DNA of 33,590 nt, from assembly GCA_034698045.1 (NCBI GenBank), contig JAQGAU010000233.1:1-33590 (forward strand). Reading direction: 5' to 3'. Under the pieces are notes generated by a model. The model did no database searches and was not told the DNA's origin. It was given only the letters and a program-made list of their open reading frames with translations. Within the stretch, counting starts at the first letter, position 1, and each line of letters starts with the position of its first letter. Below are positions 9,153 to 19,067 of the stretch, in pieces. The position numbers and the translations under genes are program-made. The DNA is from Paramacrobiotus richtersi (taxonomy: Eukaryota; Tardigrada; Eutardigrada; Parachela; Macrobiotidae).

Positions 9153-11649
9153 ATGTCCAGTCCGGCATCCTGGCAAACTTCCTTTATCGAGACCATGAAA
9201 TGCCTGGCTTTTTGGAGGAGGCCTAAGCGGACGAGTTTATGGGAGCAGCCAGTCGCAGTTCTTCCAAATCGCAAGACCGACGAGATCGTGGAAGAACCCG
9301 CAGAACCGTTACCCACTGACGAGGAAGTCCGGAAATCCCCTTCAAAGGTAAAACTATTGATAGTCGTCTCTTTAACCGAACACGTGTTTGACTCATGTAT
9401 TTTTGACAGCGTAATTGCCAAACGCGGTGGCGAGAAATCGGAAATGGGATCACAGCACCTGAAAACCCGGGAAACTCACAACCAATCGATGTTTCTATTG
9501 AACCGAGATTCGAGGAAATCCTGGGGCATTCCAACTCGAATGAGTTGCTTGCCGTCCCGGATGGAGTGGCAGAAACCCAGCCCGAGGTAAGGACCTCTGA
9601 TGTTGTAGACGGAAAATGTACTTAGGCTGGTACCTGATAATTTTGCTGACATTACAGCTGACATCACGCTTCAGCTATGCACTGCTTTTGTCTGCTGATG
9701 TGTGGTAGTAAAATAATGTAAATCATGCAAGTTGCAGTTTGCTACAGGAGTTTTTTCTCATGGCGTTTTCGGTATTTCTCTGTTTTCTCTGCCTGCACGT
9801 GCAAGCCGCGGTTTGGTTCTGCTAGCCTTGAAAGTAAAATAACAGTAACAAAGAAACTTACTCACTAAGAAACGGACTCACTAAGGAAACGCGCAGCGTC
9901 AAAGTCCTCGTTGTAATTGGACTATTGTGCTTTTGTTAGTTGCGCGAGTACCGTTTCTTTGAAAATGTTTCATAGTTAACATCCTCAACATAAGTGAACG
10001 GTTCTTGCTCAGATGCTTAATGATTGGAGCAAGATGGACTGCGCAGACAGTCGGTTTTTAATCTTTTTGGTTTATGGATCGTGGAGAGTTACTGTCTAGG
10101 TGTACAATGACACATCAATGCACAGAAGTGTTAACACCTTTGCGGTTTTTTGTAGCATCCGTGTCTTGTGGATGCCGGCCATAAGTTTTCCTACCAAATT
10201 TGGAGGGATGACTCCTGCGCAACAAATGAGTCCGTGCGGGATAGTGTCGGCAGGTACCAAAGGCATTTTCCTGGAGAAGTGTACCGACAGGGCGCTGTAT
10301 CTGTCCGAGGGATAGATGGACTGCTGCAGTACGGGGTCGTGGTCGGCACAGCAGGCAGCCAGCTTCTCGTCGACTTCCTGTGCGGAAACAACAGGGTTTG
10401 CGTGGTGCCCATGCACAAAGTTTACCATCTTTCCGAAGAAAAAGCGATTAAACTTTACTGGATAGACTGCAGCACCGATAGCAGTTACCTGAATGCACCC
10501 GTGGAAGTCCTCCTCTGCGCTAAACCGGACGAGGTGTGGAAGTGGCATCCCGCACTGTGTATCCACGTTCTTCGACATGATGGTCTGCTGTATGCCGTGG
10601 TCCAAGTATTTGCAGGAGTGGAGATAGCCGGCCTAGTATGTATCCGCGCTAAGCAGATTCGAGTACCATCCGACGAGGCGGACCTGCACCGGCTAGCAGT
10701 TCATAACGTGCAGGATATTGGCCGTCAGCCCCATACGTCCCTGCCATCGGATCCACCGATTAATACAGAGCTGCCGCCGGTTATCCTAGGCGAAATCTTA
10801 GACTGCCTGGACAGTCCCGCTCAGAGGAAGCTACGGCGTGTCTGCACAGTGTGGCGGCATGTAGCTGATACTTGGTGCACAAAGAAATGTCTCCGACTGC
10901 GTGCATCTGGGATCCCGTTCCCTGAACTGGCAGATCAGCTGTGCAGTATGTGGCATGAACATACTCAGTTCCTATCACTGACGGATGCTGTAGTCCGATT
11001 TCATTCTCCTGACATGCTGGCATGGATAGAACTGGTTTCCAAAACACGCCGACATCGCCAACTCGGATGTATCGTCTTGCATGGCATGGCTTTGCATCTG
11101 ATTTTCAATAATCTGCGACAGCTGAACACAGCGCTAACCAAGGAGCTGTCTTCATTTGCACCCTTGTGCCACAGCGTAATACTGAACGATGCCACCCTGG
11201 ACCTGGTACCCTTCTGGCCGCATGAACAGATGACATTTAAGGTGAAGATCAAAAGGTGTCGACTTGAAATGGACAAAGGATTTTTGGCAGAAAGTGTCTG
11301 GGAGGCGATCGACGAGGCCGTGGCACGCAAACTGGCAATGAAGACTGCTGCTCGCATCCGCAAACACGGCGACAAACTTACAGGAGGAGAGCGTATAGTA
11401 TGGGTATGTCATCAATAACTGCAAAAGATAAGCATAACCAGAGTAATACTAACTAAGTCTAACTTGCAGATTCTGAATAAGATACAAAGCCTGGATGATA
11501 AGGGTACGCCTGAATACCGAGGAAAGCAATGGACGCTACGGGATACACTTGCTCTGGATCCCCAGAAACTGTCCGCTTTTACCCTCTTCGCCATCGATAG
11601 TCTTGGTGATAGTAAACTCTTCGCCGTGGATAATTCTCGTGATAATTAA
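9153..11649 (+). CDS. F-box protein with N-terminal Tudor/Agenet-like region (4 exons)
   Basis: Exons 9153-9347, 9410-9586, 10156-11403 and 11470-11649 join at phase 0 throughout, giving 599 residues. Residues 1-124 are acidic and probably disordered. Exon 3 opens with two stretches resembling Tudor/Agenet modules: LLQYGVVVGTAGSQLLVDF ending in VPMHKVYHL, then VEVLLCAKPDEVWKWHPAL. An F-box follows at about 330-365 (LPPVILGEILDCLD, then RRVCTVWRHVADTW). F-boxes bind Skp1 and so recruit substrates to SCF ubiquitin ligases. The 230 residues after it lack leucine-rich or WD repeats, so the substrate-binding mode is unknown. The C-terminus contains a tandem 11-residue repeat. Exon 2 is read in a different window frame from exon 1 because the 62-bp intron shifts it; its full openness supports the splice. 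The long intron (9587-10155) could hide a further exon. The Tudor/Agenet assignment is inference; the F-box is clear. Confidence 0.75.
11584..11649 (+). repeat. 33-bp tandem duplication at the 3' end of the F-box coding region
   Basis: Two 33-bp units, 11584-11616 and 11617-11649, both begin CTCTTCGCC and both have GTGATA near the end. They encode LFAIDSLGDSK and LFAVDNSRDN; the second runs into the stop TAA. The reading frame is kept across both copies, so the C-terminus grew by duplication. Confidence 0.75.
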
Positions 11650-11663
11650 GTGCAAGCTTGAGA

Positions 11664-11854
11664 TTTTTAGTTTCTTTTTTAATTTACCATTAATTTTTAA
11701 CTTATGTCGCTCACGCGACATGGAATGAGTCATTGTTTTCCGGTATTTTTCAGTAAGGTTCATAGTTTTTAATTAGCCATTTTAACTAATGTCGCTACGC
11801 TTGCGCGACATGGAATAAGTCTTAGTTTTCCGGTATCTTTTAGTCACTTTTTGT
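11664..11854. repeat. Two tandem copies of an approximately 85-bp repeat with a stem-loop
   Basis: Copies at about 11664-11757 and 11764-11854 share TAGTTT near the left end, AACT.ATGTCGC, GCGACATGGAAT.AGTC, GTTTTCCGGTAT and TTTAGT-like ends. Each has a perfect 7-bp stem: ATGTCGC (11704-11710) with GCGACAT (11715-11721) around TCAC, and ATGTCGC (11789-11795) with GCGACAT (11805-11811) around nine bases. They follow the F-box stop codon by 15 bases, so they are probably transcribed in its 3' UTR. Confidence 0.7.
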
Positions 11855-12166
11855 TCTTTACCAGTTTGTTTCAACCCAGTATGCATTTTCTAATGTCTTA
11901 GTATTATGGATGTTTTTATGGAAAGATCACGGACCGGTTCTTGTATTAAGGATAAGGGTATGGATAATTTTGGTGATGGGTTGAGATGAAATAATTAGAA
12001 ACGGGTGGACATAATGGATCTGTTGAAATTTTTACAGATTTTCTTCGACTTTAGTTTATCGCTCTATGGCTTTGTATCGGACTTACAACTGAATAAAAAT
12101 TCAAGTTTATTGAAAAAAAGAAAAAAGGTTACAGATTTCGCTTTCGATCGAAAGGAACAGCAAAAT

Positions 12167-12388
12167 TTAAACAAAAAATCCGATTGCAAATTTCATATCC
12201 ACAATAGCCAAATGCGTGTGAAAGGCCGTGACGATGTTTCCCGAAGAAATTCTGACCAGTCCCAAATAGTCATCCATCAGCGTGCCAATGACGAAGATAC
12301 GCGTGTGATTACCGTTGACAAAACTAAACGAGTAAATAAAAAATTTGAAATCTGGAGTTTTTCCAAAAACTCTTCGTATTGCGCACAC
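12167..12388 (-). pseudogene. Fragment resembling transmembrane helix 2 of a rhodopsin-family GPCR
   Basis: The minus frame over about 12325-12167 reads in part NHTRIFVIGTLMDDYLGLVR and then SGNIVTAFHTHLAIVDMKFA followed by IGFFV. The segment HLAIVDMKFAIGFFV resembles the second helix of class A GPCRs (LAxxD core, then a hydrophobic run). Codon use is balanced and GC-containing, unlike the AT-rich flanks. No other helices were found nearby and the frame ends in TAA with no good donor, so it is either an orphan exon or a decayed copy. The similarity is to a short degenerate motif only. Confidence 0.25.
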
Positions 12389-12823
12389 TTGACTTGACCT
12401 GCTGTCAAAGGGTATTCGTGTAATATAAGCTTAATGACAATAATGGTAATTGGTTTTGGTGCTGCAGCTGCTTGTACGTGAATGTGTAATCCAAAAAAAA
12501 ATTACCAGAAGGTTGCTGTGTGCAGTTGGCAGACTACATTAGTTACGGAAGAGAGAAGTACCATTAAGGGTTCTTTTTGTACAATCAGATAGGTGGTACG
12601 CATGTTTGCTGAATAGTTATTGGTCATTTTTCGTAAAATATGGGATCATAATCATGGTCGGTCATATGCACATAATAAACTGTTTTATATTTTGTTGGAG
12701 AAAGTTTTTGTGGACGGTGTTATCAGTCAGTTTATGAGAGCATGCGCAGCTCATGAGCGCTATACCATGTAAGAACCAGTAAGAAATGTCGTTGCTGTAC
12801 ATCAGTTGCAGTTTTACCCAGAA

Positions 12824-12869
12824 AAATTCAGAAAATGGTACCGCAATTGCGGTTTCATTTTCTGAATTT
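12824..12869. repeat. 46-bp near-perfect palindrome
   Basis: Arms of 14 bp, AAATTCAGAAAATG (12824-12837) and CATTTTCTGAATTT (12856-12869), enclose a perfect 14-bp palindrome ACCGCAATTGCGGT (12840-12853). Only two positions on each side of the core (GT against TT) fail to pair properly. The whole could fold as one long hairpin or cruciform. No target-site duplication or element body was recognised. Confidence 0.85.
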
Positions 12870-13543
12870 ATTTCGAGCTTTGTATTCGACTTGCTTTCTC
12901 CTTTCGTTGTTACCGACAGCCTGCATTTTCGGTGTATGAAGTATATCGTGGATTTGAATACATTGATTTTCGGAGAGTGTTATTCGTTACTAACTTTAAG
13001 TGGATGTCCGATTTTTTCTTGTATCGATGACTGTGTATAAGTTGTTTTAGATTTTTTTATTCTCCAAGTAATATTGTTCCGTAAAATTATGTTGCCCTTA
13101 CTTGCAGTTCCAGCCACATGAGTTTTTTAACCAGTCAACAATTTCAACATTCTAATTAAACATCAGTTCATCACAACATATTGAATGCTCCACGAACATA
13201 GAGCGCTTAACTTCCACAATAAAATACTGATATTCTGAAAGGAAAAACAGTATACTATAATTGCATAAAAATTAGGAAAGTTTTTCTCATGTTATAGTAT
13301 CCACCTGTCGGACCGCCATCAGGAGAGGGCGGCCCGAAGGGTTTTATAAACTGCAGTAATGTAGTTCATTTAACGCTAAACCCGCACAATATACGTTGTT
13401 AAAATACAAAATCGCGGGGTTCACACTTACCGGTGCAACTTTACAGTATGGTTATGTTGCGGCTCACAACGCCTGTCAAATTTGTTAGTTAATTCTGCGG
13501 ATATTTTTACTAGTACCTTCCTTATACGGTGATCTGAACGGTT

Positions 13544-13561
13544 TTAATACATATGTATTAA
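13544..13561. repeat. 18-bp palindrome TTAATACATATGTATTAA
   Basis: A perfect self-complementary 18-mer in AT-rich intergenic DNA about 300 bp upstream of the Crinkler-type gene start. It could be chance in such composition. Confidence 0.6.
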
Positions 13562-13855
13562 CATGTGAAGTATTCCTTTACCGGTACATCGCTTACTATT
13601 GCCATGCATACGTAACAATATAAGGAATGATTTATCTGGTGTAAGCGACGATCCTTCATGAATTACGGTGTACATAGCAATCAATTCTGTATGTGGCCAC
13701 CGGCCGAAAACTTAGATCAGTTCTAGTTCGTAAGATCGATAAATACGTTTGTATTAGCCTGAAGTACCCTGGATGTATCGGTCTACTAATCCACTGTTTT
13801 GCTGTTTTGTAAGTAGTACTAAGATCGCTGTTGGATCTATTTTCGACTGCAAAGG

Positions 13856-16789
13856 ATGGCCAATCAAATTAATAATTCCCTCACGCTAACAGAGTTTGAT
13901 GAATTATATGCTTATCAACCGGAGTTACTAAAACACTTCCAACTTCCGAATTTTCAAACTGGCTACTTGTACTGCCTCGCAAATCCGCCAGAGCTGAAAA
14001 GAAATGCAACAGCTCAGCCCAGCAGTCCACAACGCAGCATTGCTCAGCCCGGCAGCTCAGGTCAGCTTCCAACTGGATAGCGCTATGCAAACTTGGTCTC
14101 TGATTTATTTAAGATGTAGTATACCGCTGTAACGACTTACTGATTTACGTACGGCCGGAAGCCGCCTTGAGTGCGGACACTAACATACCCAATTTCCGGC
14201 ATCCGGAATCTTGTTACAATAATGTAGCATCATGCGAGGCGACCGTCAGCGGCGAGACAGGGATGCTACAGTGCCACATGATGTCCTGACTAAAAAATTA
14301 TGAAGACAGCTGTTGTTTCTCCATTGTTAATGGTTCCTCTATTTGCAGATACACATTCGCCGCCGGTGACGCTGCTGGAACACCTCAGAGCAAACCGCCA
14401 GAAATTGGCTAACGCGCCTCAGAAGAGCGCTACTACGGTCACGATATCGCCCGAGATGGAGAAAATGGGCTACAAAGATTTCACTGCAGAATTTGATATA
14501 ACAATGAATGCGTGTATTGAAGCAGAGAAGAGCGCTGCAGCTGAATCAAGTCAAACTGGTGATACGAAGATCCCGGAAACCTTCTATTCTCTCCCCACAG
14601 AGATCCTTGACTGGACAGGTGTACAAAAAAAAAGAATCGGAATCGATGACGCTTTGATAAAGAGGCTTTATCGGCGAGAAGAAATGCAATATCTGTTCGA
14701 GAGGCTAAAGAAATTGAATCAGGACCCGTTACCGAGACAGGAGAGATTCTTACGGGTTTACGGACCACCGGGATGTGGCAAATCGGTGGCCGTGCTGTCC
14801 TTTTTTCTTCAAGAAGTTGTGTTCAAAAAGCAAGGAATTTGGATTCGGTTCTCTGAATCAGATGGATCACTGGAAAGCATAGTTGCCTTTACTCTCAGTG
14901 GTCACGTTTGGTACGTGGAAAGAACTAACAGATACTCGGATCGTAATAGCCCCGGTGAAGCCATTGTCATGGATATCAAGGATTCCTTCCTGCAAAAAAA
15001 CATTGTCACGGTTTTCGTAGTGGATGGATTCCGTGCATTGAAAAACGTTGCGGAAGCGGCAGTTAATCGAATTGCGGTGGCGGGAAGCGCCGGCGAGCGT
15101 CTACTGGATATCGCAAAAGGGAATCCACATGTCAGAATTGTGTTGCTGAGCTCACTGAGTTACCTAGTGAAGATCGTAACCAGAGAAAATGTGAATGTAG
15201 GAGACGTACCTCATTTATCATGGACAAAGCAGGACTTCAAACAAGCGCTTGGTAACGACGGAATCCTGCTATCTCGACTGAGTGTTGAGAACGAAAAATG
15301 GGGCGAGATGTATGTCAGCGATCAGGCAGCAAAGGACGCAGCAATCGAGAAGATAGTTAAGGAAAGATACTACATCTGTGGGGGTAGCGCCCGATATTTT
15401 TTCGGTCAGTGCAAGAACAAAACATTGAAGCAAGAAATCGAACTGGAGTGTCAAACCTGCGTGGATGCCAAGGCAGAAACAGAATCATTTGATCGATTAT
15501 TCAGACTCACAATAGTCAAAGAAACGCCTACCAAAACTAAGATTGATGAAGTCGACAAAATCGATGAAGTTGATGAAGTTCCCAAAGTCGACAAAGAGCG
15601 AAAAACAAGACGCATATGGCTCAGCAAGCTAGTGAAGACATTCATCCAAGGGAGTCTCTCAAAAGAACTTCTGGAAAAAGGAGCTAGGTCATTGTATGAA
15701 TATTCCCGCAATCGAACTGATAAAAGAAGCTACAACGGCGCCCTAGGAGCATTTTTCGAAGGAATTGTCAAGCAACATGCAAAAGACCTTTGTCTGCCCG
15801 AAGAAGACCCGAAGAATAAAAGAAAGCGAACGCTGAAATGGCTCGAGAAGATGCCCAAGGGAAAAAGTAAAAAATGGGAATGCGTTGGCGAAGAAGATGT
15901 GGAATCGTACTACGATGTTGACCTGTGTCTGCAGGCGACACAAACAACAAAAGAGGGTATCAAATTCAACCCGACAAGGCCAAGCAAAGGGAATCCGAAC
16001 AACGCTATCTGGATAGAGTGCATAAGAGGATTTCCCGGAATCGATGAAGCTTACTATGAACCGGAACAGAAGGAATTTACCTTCCTACAGGAGACTGTAG
16101 GCGTTTACCATCGTTTGCCGAAAGCGGCAACCCTTGTGCAATTTATGAAATCCTTCCTGGACAAGTATTTCCCGGAAGTATTTCCCGCAGTTCCAGTGAA
16201 TCCCGTGCCAGTGCCCGTGCCAGTGAAAACATCCAAGAAAAAAAACAAGGCAAAGCAGAATCAGGAGATCATGAATCAGGAGATCATATTCTATGCACGT
16301 TTCGCGTGGGTTATACCCGTGCAGAAAACAACCGAAGGCGTTAATTTGGAAGGTCGTTTCAGTTATACGCGTGTATCTCAAACAAAGGCACTGAAAGGTG
16401 AAATCATGAAGCTTGCTAAGGAAAAGGGCATAAATCTGGATATGGAAGGAGGTATGGAAACCGTAGTTTATGGAGTTCAGTGGGAATACGTCCATTTTGG
16501 AACCGACGATGATCTGGAACAGGATCACACTGATGACGATAGTGCTGACGATGACCAAATTGACGAAAGTCTGGAAGAAAACCTGCAGGAAGATAACAAA
16601 CCCACTTGCAAATCGAGGCCGCGCAGAAAGACATTAGCAGAAACTCCGAAAGCAATTCCACCCGTCCCGAGCCAACCACCCAAAACCAATGACATAACTC
16701 AAAAACGGAAAAACGAGCTTCAAAGCGTTTCGAATGCATCTGCCTCATCATCAAAACAAGCCAGAAGGAAACGTGGCAAAAAGACATAA
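13856..16789 (+). CDS. Crinkler/RHS-type ATPase-nuclease protein (2 exons)
   Basis: Exons 13856-14060 and 14349-16789 join in phase 1 (a GAT Asp codon spans the junction), giving 881 residues. The acceptor CTATTTGCAG is strong. The family couples a P-loop ATPase to a restriction-endonuclease-fold domain. Walker A GPPGCGKS is at about 207-214 and a Walker B-like VFVVDGF at about 291-297. The family hallmark YYICGGSARYFF (about 409-420) follows, after the typical SWTKQDFKQAL. The nuclease region has GAFFEGIV (Glu near 539), FPGIDEAYYE (Asp near 634) and LQETVGVYHRLP (Gln near 649), matching the family pattern of FPxxD followed by QxTVxxxH. All key residues look intact. A Pro-Val repeat and a lysine cluster follow, then an acidic run and a basic tail (KQARRKRGKKT) that should be a nuclear signal. 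No secretion signal is seen. Known members include oomycete and fungal Crinkler effectors and trypanosome RHS proteins; the role here is unknown. Confidence 0.8.
16259..16293 (+). repeat. Short tandem repeat inside the Crinkler-type gene
   Basis: AATCAGGAGATCAT occurs twice in succession, encoding NQEIMNQEII just after the lysine-rich linker. It is a small in-frame duplication within a low-complexity region. Confidence 0.7.
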
Positions 16790-17692
16790 TTGGATCCTAG
16801 ATCTAATTCCAGTCGAAGCTTGTTCTCGAATTTCGGAATCTCTGTTATTCGTAAATTCTAATTGTGACATAATTACAGTAGTCTGCATTCTAACGCCTAA
16901 GACAGAAACATTTGAGAAACTGACATAATGCTAGCTTGTCAGCTGCCGCAGCTGTTCCAGTTGGAGCAGCTCAGCAGTCAGCAGCACATCTGAGAAAAGC
17001 CCAAAGCTACATTCCCATGATCGCTACGTTCCGGTTCGATTTTTGTTTTAAACTGCGTACAGGTGGCAGTCACAGTGCGATGATTCCTCCGAGTGATGCA
17101 AAAAATGTGGAAGGGCAGTTATAACTAATTAAACAGCTGGTAAAAGCCGGGCGATTCTAAGAAAATAAAATAGCAAAATGCCTGTTTGCCCTGCTTTGCT
17201 TTAGAAGAACAGGAAATTTGCAGCATTCCCTGCGCTGTTATCCTTTGGTCGGGCCAAAGTTTGGCCGCCAAACCCGATACAGCTGTACTTTCAGTCACAC
17301 ACGATACGGCCCATTTATCCTATTACATGCATGAGTTCAAACAAGATACATAAAATCAGGCACGTAATTGTTATTATTCGTGGCTAGCTTATCGCATTAA
17401 TCACCAGACAAAAATGTACAGCCTGTATCTGAATACGTGACAAAGCAATACAGATCTCGTTTGAAACAAGTCGGCTTTATACAATATACAGTACAGAAAG
17501 ACAGTGACGTAGGAAACGATACTCAGGCTTTTCAGTGTACCCTGATAACATTAATTCTAGTAAAATTCTTGTCTTGATGGTACAACTGTTAAGCAACGGC
17601 CGAATTGTCTCTGCATGCTACCAAATCGGTTCCGAGTAACGCTTGAAGAACCGTTGCGGAAGTAAACCCTTGGCTTGTCCAAATCAGGTTGA
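16790..17692. other. Non-coding stretch between convergent genes
   Basis: Holds the 3' flanks of the Crinkler-type gene (plus) and the ropporin-like gene (minus). A CAG/CTG-rich stretch at about 16938-16992 and an AATAAA at about 17165 are visible; the latter is far (about 375 bp) from the plus-strand stop. I see no gene. Confidence 0.5.
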
Positions 17693-19067
17693 TCAATCTT
17701 CTTGGCTAGTTGCATCGGTATAACCTCCAGTATTGGACGAATCCGTATAACCACCGGATCCGTATCGCCCAACACTCCCCTTCGTTGAGCGGTTCATCTG
17801 CGGCTTGGCAGGGCGGCTTGACTCCGGACCGCGCACCATGGGCGGGGCATCCCTGTAGGTGATGTTGCCGGGATGAACCATACCCGCTTGCTTTTCTCTG
17901 CAACAGAATGTGTCGTTTCTACAAATGCGTTATAGTGTGCAACTTTCTACCCATCGATTCGCCTATCGCTTGTAATAGGTTTGCTTATTTAATGATGGTG
18001 GCCCAAGCGATGAATTATTTTAAACGTTGGTCAGTGGTCGCATATTCCAATCAAAAGTTGTAGTGACATAACTGACTGACATTCGCCGCTCTTATAAAAA
18101 ATTAAAAAATTCATTTAAAAAAAGCCCCCCCCCCCCCCTTTAAACTAACGAGACGTTCCATGTGAAGTCACGTTCAAGACTATTCCGGAAAGCAGTCAAT
18201 CAGATTGATTACGGATTTATAATAAATACAATACAAAATACAATCTGAGTCATTCATTGGTGTTTTTACTTACGCTACAGATGTCAGGTAACTGAGAAAT
18301 CTCTCCTGCGTTTCTTCATCGATTTCCTCAAACGTGTGCGCTATGAACGAGTATGCATCCTGGAACTGAGCCAATGGGATTAGCGCATTGTTTCCCTCTG
18401 GTTCGCTGGTTAACACTTGGCAGAAATTCTGGAAGATGTCCTCGATTTGCTGGAACGCGCAGAAGCAATGTGAACAAACCGCTCTGATTCAGAAATACAC
18501 AGCCGTACATCTGCTAGTTTTCCACAGGCAATAACCACAAAACGGTGCCATTCCACGGTCGCTGGGAAATGGCCCACTTCGACGAGTTCGATAAACTTAT
18601 CAGGACTTAATCCTAATCCCGTCCAGTGTTCTTGGATCTCTGCCAGACTAACCACATTTTTATGGCCGAGCTGAAAAGCACTCGATTACACACTTGAATC
18701 CTTGCTTGTCGGTTTTTTAGCAACATACTTCTCGGTGTAAGATTTTAAGCAAACCTAGCGTCAGATCATCGTAATCATCGGGAATAAGTTCCAGTCGATC
18801 TTTCACTGGGAGACGCTGTCCTGTGGCGCGTGCCCGGAAATAACTGGAATGATCTAGATACAGCACTGGTTGATGTTCCGTCTGTGAGAAATTGACACTA
18901 TGATCATGCAGATTATACCTGCTGGCCCATTCCAGCAGATCAGGTGGCTGTGTCATAATCGCGGCCTTGGTAAACTGCTTGAGTATCTCGGGAAGTTCAG
19001 GCGGAACGACGATCTGCTCTGCCGTGTAGAATGGCTCGTCTAACTGTACGAGGTTACTCGGATCCAT
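17693..19067 (-). CDS. ROPN1L: Ropporin-1-like protein (5 exons)
   Basis: Minus-strand exons 19067-18919, 18843-18729, 18670-18509, 18449-18274 and 17897-17693 give 268 residues (human ROPN1L about 230). The N-terminus has the RIIa dimerisation/docking segment PPELPEILKQFTKAAIMTQP, nearly as in vertebrate ropporin. Then come YFRARATGQRLPVKDRLEL, LTLGLLKILHRE, LAEIQEHWTGLGLSPDKF and LTSEPEGNNALIPLAQF, in the family order. Ropporin-like proteins sit in the radial spokes and fibrous sheath of motile cilia and sperm flagella and bind AKAPs, so sperm expression is expected. Intron 1 (18918-18844) is 75 bp, free of stops and a multiple of three. It was recognised because removing it restores family spacing (WASSYFRAR). 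The last exon adds a Gly/Ser/Thr/Tyr-rich tail (GSGGYTDSSNTGGYTDATSQ) not present in the vertebrate proteins as I recall them. Confidence 0.9.
18125..18138. repeat. C14 homopolymer in ropporin-like intron 4
   Basis: Fourteen consecutive C bases after an A-rich run, within the last intron of the ropporin-like gene (G14 in its transcript). Its length is probably variable or prone to sequencing error; it does not affect coding. Confidence 0.85.

Larger units (their letters stand above)
11855..13855. other. Non-coding stretch between the F-box and Crinkler-type genes
   Basis: About 2 kb, AT-rich. It holds a GPCR-like fragment on the minus strand, a 46-bp palindrome and an 18-bp palindrome, listed separately. 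A 130-codon plus frame at 12005-12397 overlaps the GPCR-like frame and looks like its shadow. No other gene is seen. Confidence 0.5.

Noticed and set aside
12005-12397. 130-codon plus-strand frame
   Set aside because: No known motif, AT-driven Lys/Asn composition, and it overlaps a minus frame with better codon balance.
16085-16558. 157-codon minus-strand frame
   Set aside because: Antisense shadow of the Crinkler-type gene, whose motifs settle the strand.
18844-18918. Reading the first ropporin-like exon as continuous (25 extra residues)
   Set aside because: The family spacing is restored only when these 75 bases are removed, and they have proper GT-AG ends; kept as a possible retained intron in the findings.
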